A stretch of 12,747 nucleotides of DNA, taken from Solobacterium sp. UBA1761. GTDB lineage: Bacteria > Bacillota_I > Bacilli_A > Erysipelotrichales > Erysipelotrichaceae. The DNA is taken from assembly GCA_002315565.1 (NCBI GenBank), contig DCHD01000050.1, positions 1 through 12,747 of the forward strand, written 5' to 3'. The translations under genes were made by a program, and so were the position numbers. Shown piece by piece: positions 1 to 7,608 of this stretch (position 1 is the stretch's first letter; the number at the start of each line of letters is the position of its first letter). The notes under the pieces are model-generated. The model ran no database searches. It had not been told where the DNA came from and was given only the letters and a program-made list of their open reading frames with translations.

Positions 1-27
1 CTAAAATTTTGTGCTATCTATTTGTTA

Positions 28-354
28 TTAAGATTCTATCTCTTCAGAAGACACATCTCGATAAACTTTATCTTCATAAACATAAACCGTATATAGAGGC
101 CAATAATGATCTGAGTAAACTGTCGTCCAACCACTAACGTTGCCTAAATTACCATACTTTATAGTAATTTTCTCAATCTTTGAACGTTTTGTTCTAAAGT
201 GCGCACTAGTGTTATATACTTCAACTTCCTGACCTACAGCGTATCTTGGCCTTACCCCTTCTGGCGTTAATGCTCTTTCGCTTTCAACGTCGCCATTATC
301 TCCGCCACTAACTTTTTCTAACTGTTCTTGATTCAATTCTTTCTTTTCAGACAT
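28..354 (-). CDS. Small protein with double-glycine (bacteriocin-type) leader and beta-rich cargo
   Basis: This 108-residue protein is not a family I can name. Residues 1-18 form a classic double-glycine leader: LNQEQLEKVSGG has Leu at -12, Leu at -7, Val at -4 and GG at -2/-1. Such leaders are cut by the C39 peptidase domain of bacteriocin-type ABC exporters, so the predicted product is a 90-residue exported polypeptide beginning at Asp19. The cargo has no Cys, which argues against disulfide or lanthionine chemistry. It alternates short beta-like stretches (YAVGQEVEVY at 38-47, SKIEKITIKY, YTVYVYEDKVYRDV near the end), which recalls small SH3/KOW-like barrels; that fold is inference. The start is supported by AAAGGAG eight bases upstream. 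It lies downstream of metG on the same strand but behind a terminator. No exporter, immunity gene or modification enzyme is visible. The leader call is strong; the function is unknown. Confidence 0.8.
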   Translation of the reverse strand: MSEKKELNQEQLEKVSGGDNGDVESERALTPEGVRPRYAVGQEVEVYNTSAHFRTKRSKIEKITIKYGNLGNVSGWTTVYSDHYWPLYTVYVYEDKVYRDVSSEEIES

Positions 355-374
355 AATCTTTCTCCTTTTGATTG

Positions 375-403
375 TCTATATTGTTACATATCAATAATTA
401 CAA
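375..403 (-). promoter_or_regulatory. Possible promoter of the double-glycine-leader gene
   Basis: On the minus strand TTGTAA (403-398) and TATAGA (380-375) are separated by 17 bases, a plausible sigma-A arrangement. Transcription would start almost on the ribosome binding site, giving a leader of only about 20 bases. The region is extremely AT-rich, so such matches arise easily. Confidence 0.3.
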
Positions 404-530
404 AATCATTACAAATACAATTATTATGTAATTATTATTTCTTACTAATATTTTAAAAGATTTTCTATGTTTTTCATAGTAAAAAGACACTACAATATTA
501 TCCAGATTGTGGCATCTTTAATTTTTTAAA

Positions 531-562
531 CTTGTCCACAACATTGAAAAGTTGTTGACAAG
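531..562. repeat. Inverted repeat with DnaA-box-like arms
   Basis: CTTGTCCACAAC (531-542) and GTTGTTGACAAG (551-562) are complementary at 11 of 12 positions around an 8-base spacer. Each arm contains a 9-mer close to the DnaA box TTATCCACA: TTGTCCACA on the plus strand (532-540) and TTGTCAACA on the minus strand (561-553). As RNA it is also a stable hairpin. On the minus strand it is followed by TTTAAAAAATT, so it could act as a second terminator behind metG. A protein operator is the other possibility. Confidence 0.5.
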
Positions 563-573
563 ATTTTTACTAT

Positions 574-593
574 AAAAGCCCTTTTCAGGGCTT
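574..593 (-). terminator. metG rho-independent terminator
   Basis: Eight bases after the metG stop, the minus strand reads AAGCCCT-GAAA-AGGGCTT followed by TTATAG. This is a 7-bp stem closed by a GAAA tetraloop with a short U-rich tail. It should end the metG transcript and separate it from the double-glycine-leader gene. Confidence 0.8.
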
Positions 594-600
594 GTTTTGT

Positions 601-2520
601 TTAGCAGACTTTTGAGCCAACTGGCATGTTGGAAGTCATGAGCTCAAGTTTTTCTTTGCCATCGATTTCCTTTACTGCTGATAACAGCATGCCGCATGAT
701 TCAAGGCCTCTGATCTTACGAGGTTTAAGGTTAAGTACAGCTACCACTTTCTTTCCAACCAGTTCTTCAGGTTTATAGAAAGCCGCTACGCCAGACAGGA
801 TCTGTCTTTCTTCACCGCCGAAATCAACCTTGAATACCAGGATCTTGTCGGCATCAGGATGCTTCTTGCATTCTTTAACTTCACCTACCACCATTTCAAC
901 GCCATCAAACTGAGCGAATTCAATTTCTGGTTTGTGTTCAATCTTTGGCTGTGCTGCTTCTTCTTCGGCAGCCAGTCTTGCCTTTAATTCTTCTTCATCA
1001 ATTCTTGCGAACAGGATTTCAGGCTTTTCTGTAACTTTATAGTTTTCGATATTGCCGAATTCAAGCTGTTCAAGAGTTGGTGATTCAATATTCAGCTGTT
1101 CATAGATACGTTTTGAAGTTGAAGGGATGAACGCTTCAAGTTCAAATGCACACATTCTGATACCGTCAATGATTGTATAAAGAACATCGTTAAGTCTTGG
1201 AAGGTTCTCTTCAGACTTGGCAAGTGACCAAGGCATAGTTTCATCGATATACTTGTTGAGTCTTTCAATTCTTCTGAAGATCAGACCAAGTGAATTTGGA
1301 ATATCAAGTTCTTCCATCTTGTCGTCAACTTCTTTTGCCATTGAATTGAGATATGAAACAACTTCTTTATCAAGGTCGGTATAGTTGACGTTCTTCTTTA
1401 ATGTTCCGCCAAAGTACTTGTTGGTCATAGAAATAGTTCTGTTTACAAGATTGCCCAGAACATTGCATAAGTCTGAGTTTCTTCTTTCAACCATCAGTTC
1501 TTCTGAGAAGTTGCCGTCTGATCCGAATGGTACTTCAGAAAGTAAGAAGTATCTTACTGTATCTACGCCATAGTCATTGACGAAGATTCTTGGGTCTTTG
1601 TAGTTGCCTTTTGACTTGGAGATTTTGCCGCCGCCGATAGTAAGCCAGCCATGGCCATATACTTTCTTAGGCAGAGGCAGATCAAGTGCCATCAGCATAA
1701 TAGGCCAGATGATAGTATGGAATCTGAAGATTTCCTTTCCAACAAGGTGTAAGTCAGCAGGCCAGAATTTCTTAAATAAAGAATCATCATCAGAAAGATA
1801 ACCTAAAGCTGAAATATAGTTAGATAAAGCATCAACCCATACATATACAGTCTGAGATGGATCGAAGGTTACAGGAATACCCCATTTAACAGAGGCTCTA
1901 GATACACATAAATCCTTTAAACCAGGTTTAAGGAAGTTATTGTACATTTCGTTGTATCTTGATTCTGGCTGCATCAGTTCAGGGTGTTCTTTAAGCCATG
2001 CTTCAAGCTGTGGCTGATATTTTGAAAGTTTCAGGAAGTATGCATCTTCCTTCATCATCTTTACTTCTCTGCCACAGTCAGGACATTTGCCGTCAACAAG
2101 CTGAGACTCGGTCCAGAAAGACTCACATGGAGTACAGTACCAGCCTTCATATGATCCTTTATAGATATCACCTTTGTCATAAAGTTTCTGCATAATCTTC
2201 TGTACACAGGCAACATGTTCATCATCAGTAGTTCTGATGAATTTGTCATAGTTGATGTCAAGAGACTTCCAGAGGTCTTTGGCGTTGTCAATGATTGGAT
2301 CAATGAATTCTTTAGGTGTTACACCTTTCTTCTTGGCACGTTCTTCAATCTTCTGACCGTGTTCATCTGAACCTGTCAGAAAATATACGTCATAGCCCTG
2401 AAGCTTCTTGTATCTTGCCAGGGCATCGGCAATTACAGTAGTGTAGCAATGACCAATGTGGAAGTTATCACTTGGATAATAAATTGGCGTTGTTACATAA
2501 TAAGGTTTTTTCTCACTCAT
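601..2520 (-). CDS. metG: Methionyl-tRNA synthetase with C-terminal tRNA-binding domain
   Basis: This class I aminoacyl-tRNA synthetase (639 residues from the chosen start) charges tRNA-Met in the cytoplasm. The HIGH motif is at residues 21-24 (FHIGHCYT), and the KMSKS equivalent KISKS is at 299-303. A zinc knuckle is formed by Cys129, Cys132, Cys146 and Cys149 (CTPC, CPDC). An anticodon-binding helical domain follows. After a charged linker (ARLAAEEEAAQPKIEHKP), the last 100 or so residues are a Trbp111-type OB-fold tRNA-binding and dimerisation domain (HPDADKILVFKVDFG, SGVAAFY, LKPRKIRGLESCGMLLSA). The start at 2520 is preferred because AAAAGGAG lies just upstream and MSEKKPYYVTTPIYYP is the family N-terminus. 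A longer reading from 2586 would begin inside the T-box terminator. Control is by the T-box leader directly upstream. Confidence 0.97.
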   Translation of the reverse strand: MSEKKPYYVTTPIYYPSDNFHIGHCYTTVIADALARYKKLQGYDVYFLTGSDEHGQKIEERAKKKGVTPKEFIDPIIDNAKDLWKSLDINYDKFIRTTDDEHVACVQKIMQKLYDKGDIYKGSYEGWYCTPCESFWTESQLVDGKCPDCGREVKMMKEDAYFLKLSKYQPQLEAWLKEHPELMQPESRYNEMYNNFLKPGLKDLCVSRASVKWGIPVTFDPSQTVYVWVDALSNYISALGYLSDDDSLFKKFWPADLHLVGKEIFRFHTIIWPIMLMALDLPLPKKVYGHGWLTIGGGKISKSKGNYKDPRIFVNDYGVDTVRYFLLSEVPFGSDGNFSEELMVERRNSDLCNVLGNLVNRTISMTNKYFGGTLKKNVNYTDLDKEVVSYLNSMAKEVDDKMEELDIPNSLGLIFRRIERLNKYIDETMPWSLAKSEENLPRLNDVLYTIIDGIRMCAFELEAFIPSTSKRIYEQLNIESPTLEQLEFGNIENYKVTEKPEILFARIDEEELKARLAAEEEAAQPKIEHKPEIEFAQFDGVEMVVGEVKECKKHPDADKILVFKVDFGGEERQILSGVAAFYKPEELVGKKVVAVLNLKPRKIRGLESCGMLLSAVKEIDGKEKLELMTSNMPVGSKVC

Positions 2521-2521
2521 C

Positions 2522-2735
2522 TTAAATTCTCCTTTTAAACAAAAAAAGATGATACAAAGGGCGCATATGCGCGGTACCACCTTCACTTATAACTTGATCT
2601 TTAACGCAGATATACGTCATAGTCTACATATCGACTACAAAGTTCAAGATCCATGTTCATCAATACTTCATCTGTCCGTTTTCACCATCGGGACTCTCTA
2701 AGAGATGGCCATTGACTACTCTATCTATCAAAACA
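2522..2735 (-). promoter_or_regulatory. T-box riboswitch (methionine type) controlling metG
   Basis: On the minus strand the leader contains the conserved T-box sequence AAGGTGGTACCGCG (2583-2570), whose bulge binds the free CCA end of uncharged tRNA. Stem I can be drawn: UCAAU/AUUGA, CAUCU/AGAUG and GUCC/GGAC arms enclose the GAUGGUGAAAAC apical loop. The specifier position after the stem reads GAACAUGGA, giving AUG (2654-2652), a methionine codon that matches the downstream gene. The family mechanism is that uncharged tRNA-Met stabilises the antiterminator and allows metG transcription. Specifier assignment is by comparison with the general T-box layout and is slightly less certain than the T-box itself. 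Confidence 0.92.
2541..2586 (-). terminator. T-box-controlled attenuator terminator before metG
   Basis: The minus strand contains GTGAAGG (2586-2580) pairing with CCTTTGT (2560-2554), an inner GCGC-ATAT-GCGC hairpin, and then a run of seven T. The 5' part overlaps the conserved T-box bases, so terminator and antiterminator are mutually exclusive, as expected for T-box regulation. It may also stop read-through from the upstream transporter gene. Confidence 0.8.
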
Positions 2736-2740
2736 CAATT

Positions 2741-2746
2741 ATTATA
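2741..2746 (-). promoter_or_regulatory. -10 element of the metG T-box transcript
   Basis: A perfect TATAAT on the minus strand sits immediately after the stop codon of the MFS gene and a few bases before the T-box leader. No good -35 is seen at 17 bases (the transporter's last codons occupy that stretch), so only the -10 is called. Confidence 0.55.
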
Positions 2747-2748
2747 AC

Positions 2749-3978
2749 CTATTTATACAGTTCAACATACTGTTTCCTGTCAAATACTCTCATGATAAAG
2801 AGCACAACAATTATCAGTGCACAGACAATCAGTGTTATGCCCCAGGCAGAAATGCTGCCGTATCCGTCATAAACAACACCAATAATCTTCGCGAAAACAT
2901 TGCTGATAAGACTTGAGCATACATTGGTGATGGAAGTAATACGTCCTCTGTAATTTGAAGCTATTCTTTTTGACAGAAAAGGACCTGAAGATATTGTTGT
3001 TGCGATCTCACCGATTGTAAATATGAAAATTGAGATATAGAAAGCCGGGATGCTTGAAATAAAGAGGGCGAATATGGCATATCCCGTGAGCATCAGTGCT
3101 CCGCCGATAATCATCTTGTCAATTTCATGATATCTGATCAGTTTAGCTGTCATGAAGGTTGTGAACAGAACAACCGTAATACAGTTGGTACTGGTTATGC
3201 TTCCATAGATAACAGATCCTGTTTCTGGGAAAGACTTTACTACATCAAGAGGCATCAGATAATTGTACTGGTAATAGGCAATTGACCAGAGTACGGTATA
3301 AAGCGCATACAAGAGAACCACTCTGTTTCCAGTAATCAGTGAAACTGCAGAAGCACCTTCTTTCTCTTCACTTTCATATTCATTTATATCTTCTTCATCA
3401 TATGATTTATCTACATTTTTTATTTTGAAATAAATCAGTATTGTACTTGAAGCAATCGCTGCCCCGTTAATCAGAAATGCCAGCCAGAGATAATTGTTGA
3501 ATAGAATACCCCCGATTGAAGGTGCCATAATAAGTCCCAGATTGGCACCAAAGTACATCAAAGAGAAAGCTCTTTCTCTTTCTTTTGGTGTTGACAGATC
3601 GGCAGCCAGAGCATCATATGCCGGCCATTCAATTGTCTGGAAAACCGAAGCTATACCAAAGACAATTATTGAGGCAGTATTCAGTTTTGTAAGTCCACAC
3701 CAGATATATCCAAGTACCGAAATAGCATCACAGATAATGATGATATTACGTTTATTGAATCTGTCTGTCAGTTTGCCTCCTATAAGATTGGCGGGTATCT
3801 GAACAATGGAAAGTATCAGAAAATAATCTGCAACCTTGCTGGCAGACATTCCCATTTTCTCAGAAAGAATCATCGTCAGCATCGGGAAGATCATCGATCC
3901 AAGATTTGTCATTATACGTCCAAAGAAAAGAACGTACATTTCTTTTCTCAGACCTTTGTATGTATCAAATAATTTCAT
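2749..3978 (-). CDS. Major facilitator superfamily transporter (drug/metabolite efflux-like)
   Basis: This 409-residue integral membrane protein has about twelve hydrophobic segments. The MFS motif A appears as GGKLTDRFNKR at 67-77 between the second and third helices. A long acidic cytoplasmic loop (about 190-208, DEEDINEYESEEKEG) separates the two six-helix halves, the usual MFS layout. Conserved early features are FFGRIMTNLGSMIFPML and the Pro/Gly-rich MAPSIGGILF in helix 5. The substrate cannot be read from the sequence; multidrug or metabolite efflux is the family's most common role. It has no recognisable Shine-Dalgarno, and a -10-like TAGAAT lies nine bases before the ATG. It sits between prfB and the metG T-box. 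A broken relative of this gene lies at 11612-11675. Confidence 0.9.
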   Translation of the reverse strand: MKLFDTYKGLRKEMYVLFFGRIMTNLGSMIFPMLTMILSEKMGMSASKVADYFLILSIVQIPANLIGGKLTDRFNKRNIIIICDAISVLGYIWCGLTKLNTASIIVFGIASVFQTIEWPAYDALAADLSTPKERERAFSLMYFGANLGLIMAPSIGGILFNNYLWLAFLINGAAIASSTILIYFKIKNVDKSYDEEDINEYESEEKEGASAVSLITGNRVVLLYALYTVLWSIAYYQYNYLMPLDVVKSFPETGSVIYGSITSTNCITVVLFTTFMTAKLIRYHEIDKMIIGGALMLTGYAIFALFISSIPAFYISIFIFTIGEIATTISSGPFLSKRIASNYRGRITSITNVCSSLISNVFAKIIGVVYDGYGSISAWGITLIVCALIIVVLFIMRVFDRKQYVELYK

Positions 3979-3995
3979 TTTAAAAATATTCTAAT

Positions 3996-4035
3996 AATCA
4001 GTTTTTCTTTTATTTTCGAGGAAGAAATACTGATT
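3996..4035. repeat. Inverted repeat between prfB and the MFS gene
   Basis: AATCAGTTTTTCTT (3996-4009) and AAGAAATACTGATT (4022-4035) pair at 13 of 14 positions around a 12-base spacer. On the minus strand the hairpin follows prfB and precedes the transporter start by 17 bases. It lacks an immediate U-run, so it is a weak terminator at best. A regulatory hairpin or operator for the transporter is equally possible. Confidence 0.5.
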
Positions 4036-4079
4036 TAATCCTTCTTTCTTATTCGCAGTTTTCCTCTTTAATTAAGGTA

Positions 4080-5178
4080 TCAGATCTGCGATTTCAGATA
4101 AGAGAAAAGGAAAGCATTAATATCACCATCCATTACCTTGGCAATATTTCCTTCTTCACATTCTGTTCTGTGGTCCTTGACCATCGTATATGGACAGAAT
4201 ACATATGAACGTATCTGTGAACCCCATTCAATCTTCTTCTGTTCGCCTTTTAAAGCACGTTTTTCGTTCTCTCTGTCTTCAATAGCTTTCTGATAAAGCT
4301 TTGACTTAAGAACATTCATACAGCGCTCACGGTTAAGAATCTGGCTTCTTTCTGATTGAGAAAAAGCTACTATTCCGGTAGGAATATGCTTGATTCTGAC
4401 AGCGGAGTCAGTCTTGTTGATGTGCTGACCGCCCGCTCCACTTGAACGCATGGTGTCTATTTCAAGATCTTTTTCTTCAATCTTGATTTCGATTTCATCA
4501 TTGAATTCAGGAATGACTTCAACGGATGCGAATGATGTATGTCTTCTTCCAGAAGCATCAAATGGCGAAATACGGACAAGTCTGTGTACACCGCTTTCTC
4601 CTTTAAGATAACCATAAGCCAGATCGCCTTTAATAAGAACTGAACATGACTTCAGTCCGGCATCAATAGCGGGTTCATAGTCGATGACTTCAAAACCATA
4701 ACCGTTTTTTGTCGCATAGCGCTGATACATTCTGAAAAGCATTTCCGCCCAGTCCTGTGATTCAGTACCACCGGCACCAGGATGAATTTCCAGAATAGCA
4801 TTTGAATGGTCATAGTCATTTGATAAGAGCACTTTAACTTCAAAGTCTTCAAAAGCTTTTATTGCATCTTCATATTCTGCTTCAACCAGTTCAAACATCT
4901 CTTCATCATAATTCTTTGAAAGATCTTCTACAGCATTCAAAATATCAGCAAGTCCATTGCTGTTTTCTTTATATTTACTGAGTATTTCTTTAAGAGTATT
5001 GAACTCTTTAATTACGTGCTGAGCCTTTTTCTGGTCATTCCAGAATGTTTCTTCACTCTGTTTTCCTTCAAGCTCTTTTATCGTATTTTCAAGCTTAGGG
5101 ATGTCAAAGTGAATCGCCTAGACTTTTCATCTTGGCGATTGCATTATTAAGGCTCTGTTTAATTTCAAACAGTTCCAT
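4080..5178 (-). CDS. prfB: Peptide chain release factor 2, with programmed +1 frameshift
   Basis: RF2 recognises UGA/UAA and triggers peptide release. The gene is in two frames: codons 1-24 (5178-5107, MELFEIKQ to GDSL) end at an in-frame TGA (5106-5104) within CTTTGAC. A +1 slip on CTT then continues with GACATCCCT to the stop at 4080. The joined product is 365 residues, the same as E. coli RF2. The SPF stop-recognition tripeptide falls at 204-206 and the catalytic GGQ at 249-251, both within one residue of E. coli. The conserved HPGAGGTESQDWAEM precedes them. The start overlaps the secA stop as TAATG, with AAGGAG upstream inside secA, so the two are probably translationally coupled. The frameshift is autoregulatory: scarce RF2 slows UGA termination and favours slipping. 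The usual AGGGGG stimulator is weak here (AGGCGA). Confidence 0.96.
5103..5109 (-). promoter_or_regulatory. prfB programmed frameshift site CTTTGAC
   Basis: The minus strand reads CTT TGA C: a Leu codon, the zero-frame stop and the following C. This is the exact heptamer conserved in bacterial prfB genes. Slippage by one base gives CTT GAC and restores the RF2 frame. Upstream is CTAGGCGATTCA rather than a strong Shine-Dalgarno-like stimulator. Confidence 0.93.
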
Positions 5179-7526
5179 TATTTCTTTCTCCTTGGATCTC
5201 TGATAACGATTCTTAGATTATTTGAGAAGATTACTACATCTCTTGAGATAGTATTCATCATATTCTCAAACAGTTCAAATCCTTCTTCTACATAGGCCTG
5301 AAGAGGGTTGTTTTGAGCATAACTTCTTAGACCAATACCTTCTCTAAGCTTTGACATAACGTCAATATGGTTGGTCCATGCTCTATCCATTACACGAAGC
5401 ACCATTGATTTTTCAACCGGAATAATCTGTTCACGGACTACTCTGATCTTGTCTTCATACTGCTTCTTTGCATATTCTCTTACATATTCAGCAGTCTCTT
5501 CAGAGTTTTTGCCTTCAATGTCTTTGACGTTGAATTCGATAACGCCCATGGCTTTCAGGCCTTTTTCAATGCCTTCAAAATCAATAATTTCTTTTTTTCC
5601 ATCATGAACAATATGAGAATCAACAAGTGAATTCATTGATCTGTCAAACATATCCATAATCATTGAATGGATATCTTCATTATCGAGTACGTAATCACGC
5701 TGAGCATACATTGTTTCTCTTTGCTGTCTTAAAACATCATCATAGTCAAGCAGTGCTTTACGGACATCAAAGTTGACACCTTCAACTCTCTTCTGCGCAC
5801 TTGAGATAGCCTTGGAAACAGTGCCGTTTTCAATAGGTACATCACCCATCTGACCAAACAGCATCTGAATCTTGTCTGAGCCGAATCTTACCATCAGTTC
5901 ATCCTGAAGGGATACAAAGAATCTTGAATAACCTGGATCGCCTTGTCTACCTGAACGGCCTCTTAACTGGTTATCGATACGTCTTGATTCGTGTCTTTCT
6001 GAACCGATAACTGCAAGACCGCCCAATGCTTTTGATTCATCAGTAAGCTTGATGTCGGTTCCTCGACCTGCCATATTTGTGGCGATAGTAACTGCACCGA
6101 CTCTGCCGGCACGGGAAATGATTTCAGCTTCTCTTGCGTGATTCTTCGCATTGAGCACTTCGTGTCTGATACGCTTTTCCTTCAGCATTCTTGAAAGAAG
6201 TTCAGATGTTTCAACAGAGATAGTACCTAAAAGTACCGGCTGTCCTTTTTCATAGAGTTCTTTTACTTCTTCAACAATCGCATTGTATTTGGCGCGTTTT
6301 GTACCGAACACCAGGTCAGGATAATCTACTCTGGCAATTGGAACATTGGTAGGAATTTCAATTACACGCATGTTGTAGATTGAAAGGAATTCCTCTTCTT
6401 CAGTCTTGGCAGTACCCGTCATACCGGCAAGCTTGTCATAAAGTCTGAAGAAATTCTGATAGGTAATGGTAGCCAGAGTAACGGTTTCCTGTTTGATTGG
6501 TACACCTTCCTTAGCCTGAATAGCCTGATGGAGACCATCTGACCATTCTCTTCCCGGCATCTTACGTCCGGTATTCTGATCGACGATAATGACTTCATTA
6601 TTTTCAACAACATAGTCAACATCGTTCTTCATAATGTAGTTGGCCTTTAAAGCCTGGTTGATGTAATGAACAAGAGTAGTATTCTCAAGTTCATACAGGT
6701 TATCAACTTTGAATGTTCTTTCACCCTTTGCTACACCGGCATCAGTAAGCTGAACGTTCTTGTCTTTGACATCTATTACATAGTCTTCTTCTTTTGTAAG
6801 GTGTTTAACAAAACGGTCTGCTGCCTGATACTGATTGGCAGTAGCTCTTGATCCACCGGAAATAATCAGTGGTGTTCTTGATTCATCAATAAGAATTGAG
6901 TCAACTTCATCGACTAAAGCAAAGTGCAGCGGTCTTAATACTCTGTCATCCTTCTTTACGACCATGTTGTCTCTTAAGTAGTCAAAACCTACTTCGGCAT
7001 TTGTCGTATAGGTAATATCACACTCATAGGCCGCACGCTTTTGAGCTGCTGTAAGTTCTCTTTTGTTAAGTCCGACAGTAAGACCTAAGAATTTATAGAT
7101 TGCGCCCATCCAGACAGAGTCTCTTTCTGCCAGGTATTCATTGACAGTGATTACATGTACACCTTTGCCCTCTAAGGCATTCAGATACACAGGAAGAACT
7201 GCCGCATTGGTTTTACCTTCACCGGTCTTCAGTTCGGCAACATCACCTGTGTGTAATACATAACCTGCTTCCAGCTGATTGAAATGCAGCTCAATATTCT
7301 GTACTCTTCTGGTGGCTTCTTTTACAGCGGCAAAAGCCTCTGGGAGGATATCATCCAGGGTTTCACCATCGCTTAATCTCTTCTTAAATTCTTCAGTTTT
7401 ATTCTTTAATTCAATATCTGTAAGACCAGCATACTCATCATAAAAATGAGACACCGGTTCCAGTGCTTTATCAATATCTTGTAACAGCTTTTTATCACTG
7501 TTGAACAATGTATCAAACAGTCCCAT
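5178..7526 (-). CDS. secA: Preprotein translocase ATPase SecA (short C-terminus)
   Basis: SecA is the motor that drives unfolded preproteins through SecYEG at the membrane. Walker A is TGEGKT at 101-106 and Walker B with the DEAD-like box is VDEVDS at 205-210. FDYLRDNM and ILIDESRTPLIISGG follow, then the second nucleotide-binding fold with ATNMAGRGTDIKL and QLRGRSGRQGDPG. The helical scaffold and wing end the protein. At 782 residues it is shorter than B. subtilis (841) or E. coli (901) SecA. It stops at RDPRRKK with no Cys-rich zinc tail, the part that binds SecB and lipids. Short SecA2 paralogues also look like this, but the secA-prfB neighbourhood is that of the housekeeping gene. The start has GGAGG seven bases upstream and an extended -10 promoter. 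Confidence 0.95.
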   Translation of the reverse strand: MGLFDTLFNSDKKLLQDIDKALEPVSHFYDEYAGLTDIELKNKTEEFKKRLSDGETLDDILPEAFAAVKEATRRVQNIELHFNQLEAGYVLHTGDVAELKTGEGKTNAAVLPVYLNALEGKGVHVITVNEYLAERDSVWMGAIYKFLGLTVGLNKRELTAAQKRAAYECDITYTTNAEVGFDYLRDNMVVKKDDRVLRPLHFALVDEVDSILIDESRTPLIISGGSRATANQYQAADRFVKHLTKEEDYVIDVKDKNVQLTDAGVAKGERTFKVDNLYELENTTLVHYINQALKANYIMKNDVDYVVENNEVIIVDQNTGRKMPGREWSDGLHQAIQAKEGVPIKQETVTLATITYQNFFRLYDKLAGMTGTAKTEEEEFLSIYNMRVIEIPTNVPIARVDYPDLVFGTKRAKYNAIVEEVKELYEKGQPVLLGTISVETSELLSRMLKEKRIRHEVLNAKNHAREAEIISRAGRVGAVTIATNMAGRGTDIKLTDESKALGGLAVIGSERHESRRIDNQLRGRSGRQGDPGYSRFFVSLQDELMVRFGSDKIQMLFGQMGDVPIENGTVSKAISSAQKRVEGVNFDVRKALLDYDDVLRQQRETMYAQRDYVLDNEDIHSMIMDMFDRSMNSLVDSHIVHDGKKEIIDFEGIEKGLKAMGVIEFNVKDIEGKNSEETAEYVREYAKKQYEDKIRVVREQIIPVEKSMVLRVMDRAWTNHIDVMSKLREGIGLRSYAQNNPLQAYVEEGFELFENMMNTISRDVVIFSNNLRIVIRDPRRKK

Positions 7527-7549
7527 ATTTAAACCTCCAATACCGCTTA

Positions 7550-7555
7550 ATTATA
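7550..7555 (-). promoter_or_regulatory. Extended -10 promoter for secA-prfB
   Basis: The minus strand reads ATGTTATAAT, a perfect TATAAT preceded by the TGn extension, 23 bases before the secA ATG. It lies just after the U-run of the upstream terminator, so secA-prfB is its own transcription unit. No good -35 is visible, as is common for extended -10 promoters. Confidence 0.75.
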
Positions 7556-7563
7556 ACATAGAC

Positions 7564-7593
7564 AAAAAAAGGACAGCCTTATCTGACTGACCC
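7564..7593 (-). terminator. Rho-independent terminator after the cold-shock gene
   Basis: On the minus strand GGTCAGTC pairs with GGCTGTCC (CAGUC/GGCUG plus two outer G-C pairs across a U-U mismatch) around a short AGATAA loop, followed by seven T. It lies about 16 bases after the csp stop and insulates secA. Confidence 0.75.
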
Positions 7594-7608
7594 GTTTTTC
7601 GTTTAGAG

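Noticed and set aside
190..220. CGCACTAGTGT shared between the double-glycine gene and the region before the Hint gene.
   Set aside because: An 11-base match between two places in 12.7 kb is expected by chance.
555..560. TTGACA on the plus strand as a -35 box.
   Set aside because: No -10 lies at 16-18 bases and no plus-strand gene follows; it is part of the inverted repeat arm.
2561..2572. GCGCATATGCGC perfect palindrome as a protein operator.
   Set aside because: It is the inner stem of the T-box attenuator, next to the conserved GGTACC bulge sequence.
2521..2586. A 22-residue N-terminal extension of MetRS starting at 2586.
   Set aside because: It would start inside the T-box terminator hairpin; the ATG at 2520 has a strong ribosome binding site and the normal family N-terminus.
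3494..3802. A 102-codon open frame on the plus strand.
   Set aside because: It is antisense to the well-conserved MFS gene and has no family features or ribosome binding site; a shadow frame.
4080..4940. RF2 as a short protein starting at 4940.
   Set aside because: That codon is TTG in the middle of the RF2 coiled-coil region; the true N-terminus is recovered through the CTTTGAC frameshift and yields the canonical 365 residues.
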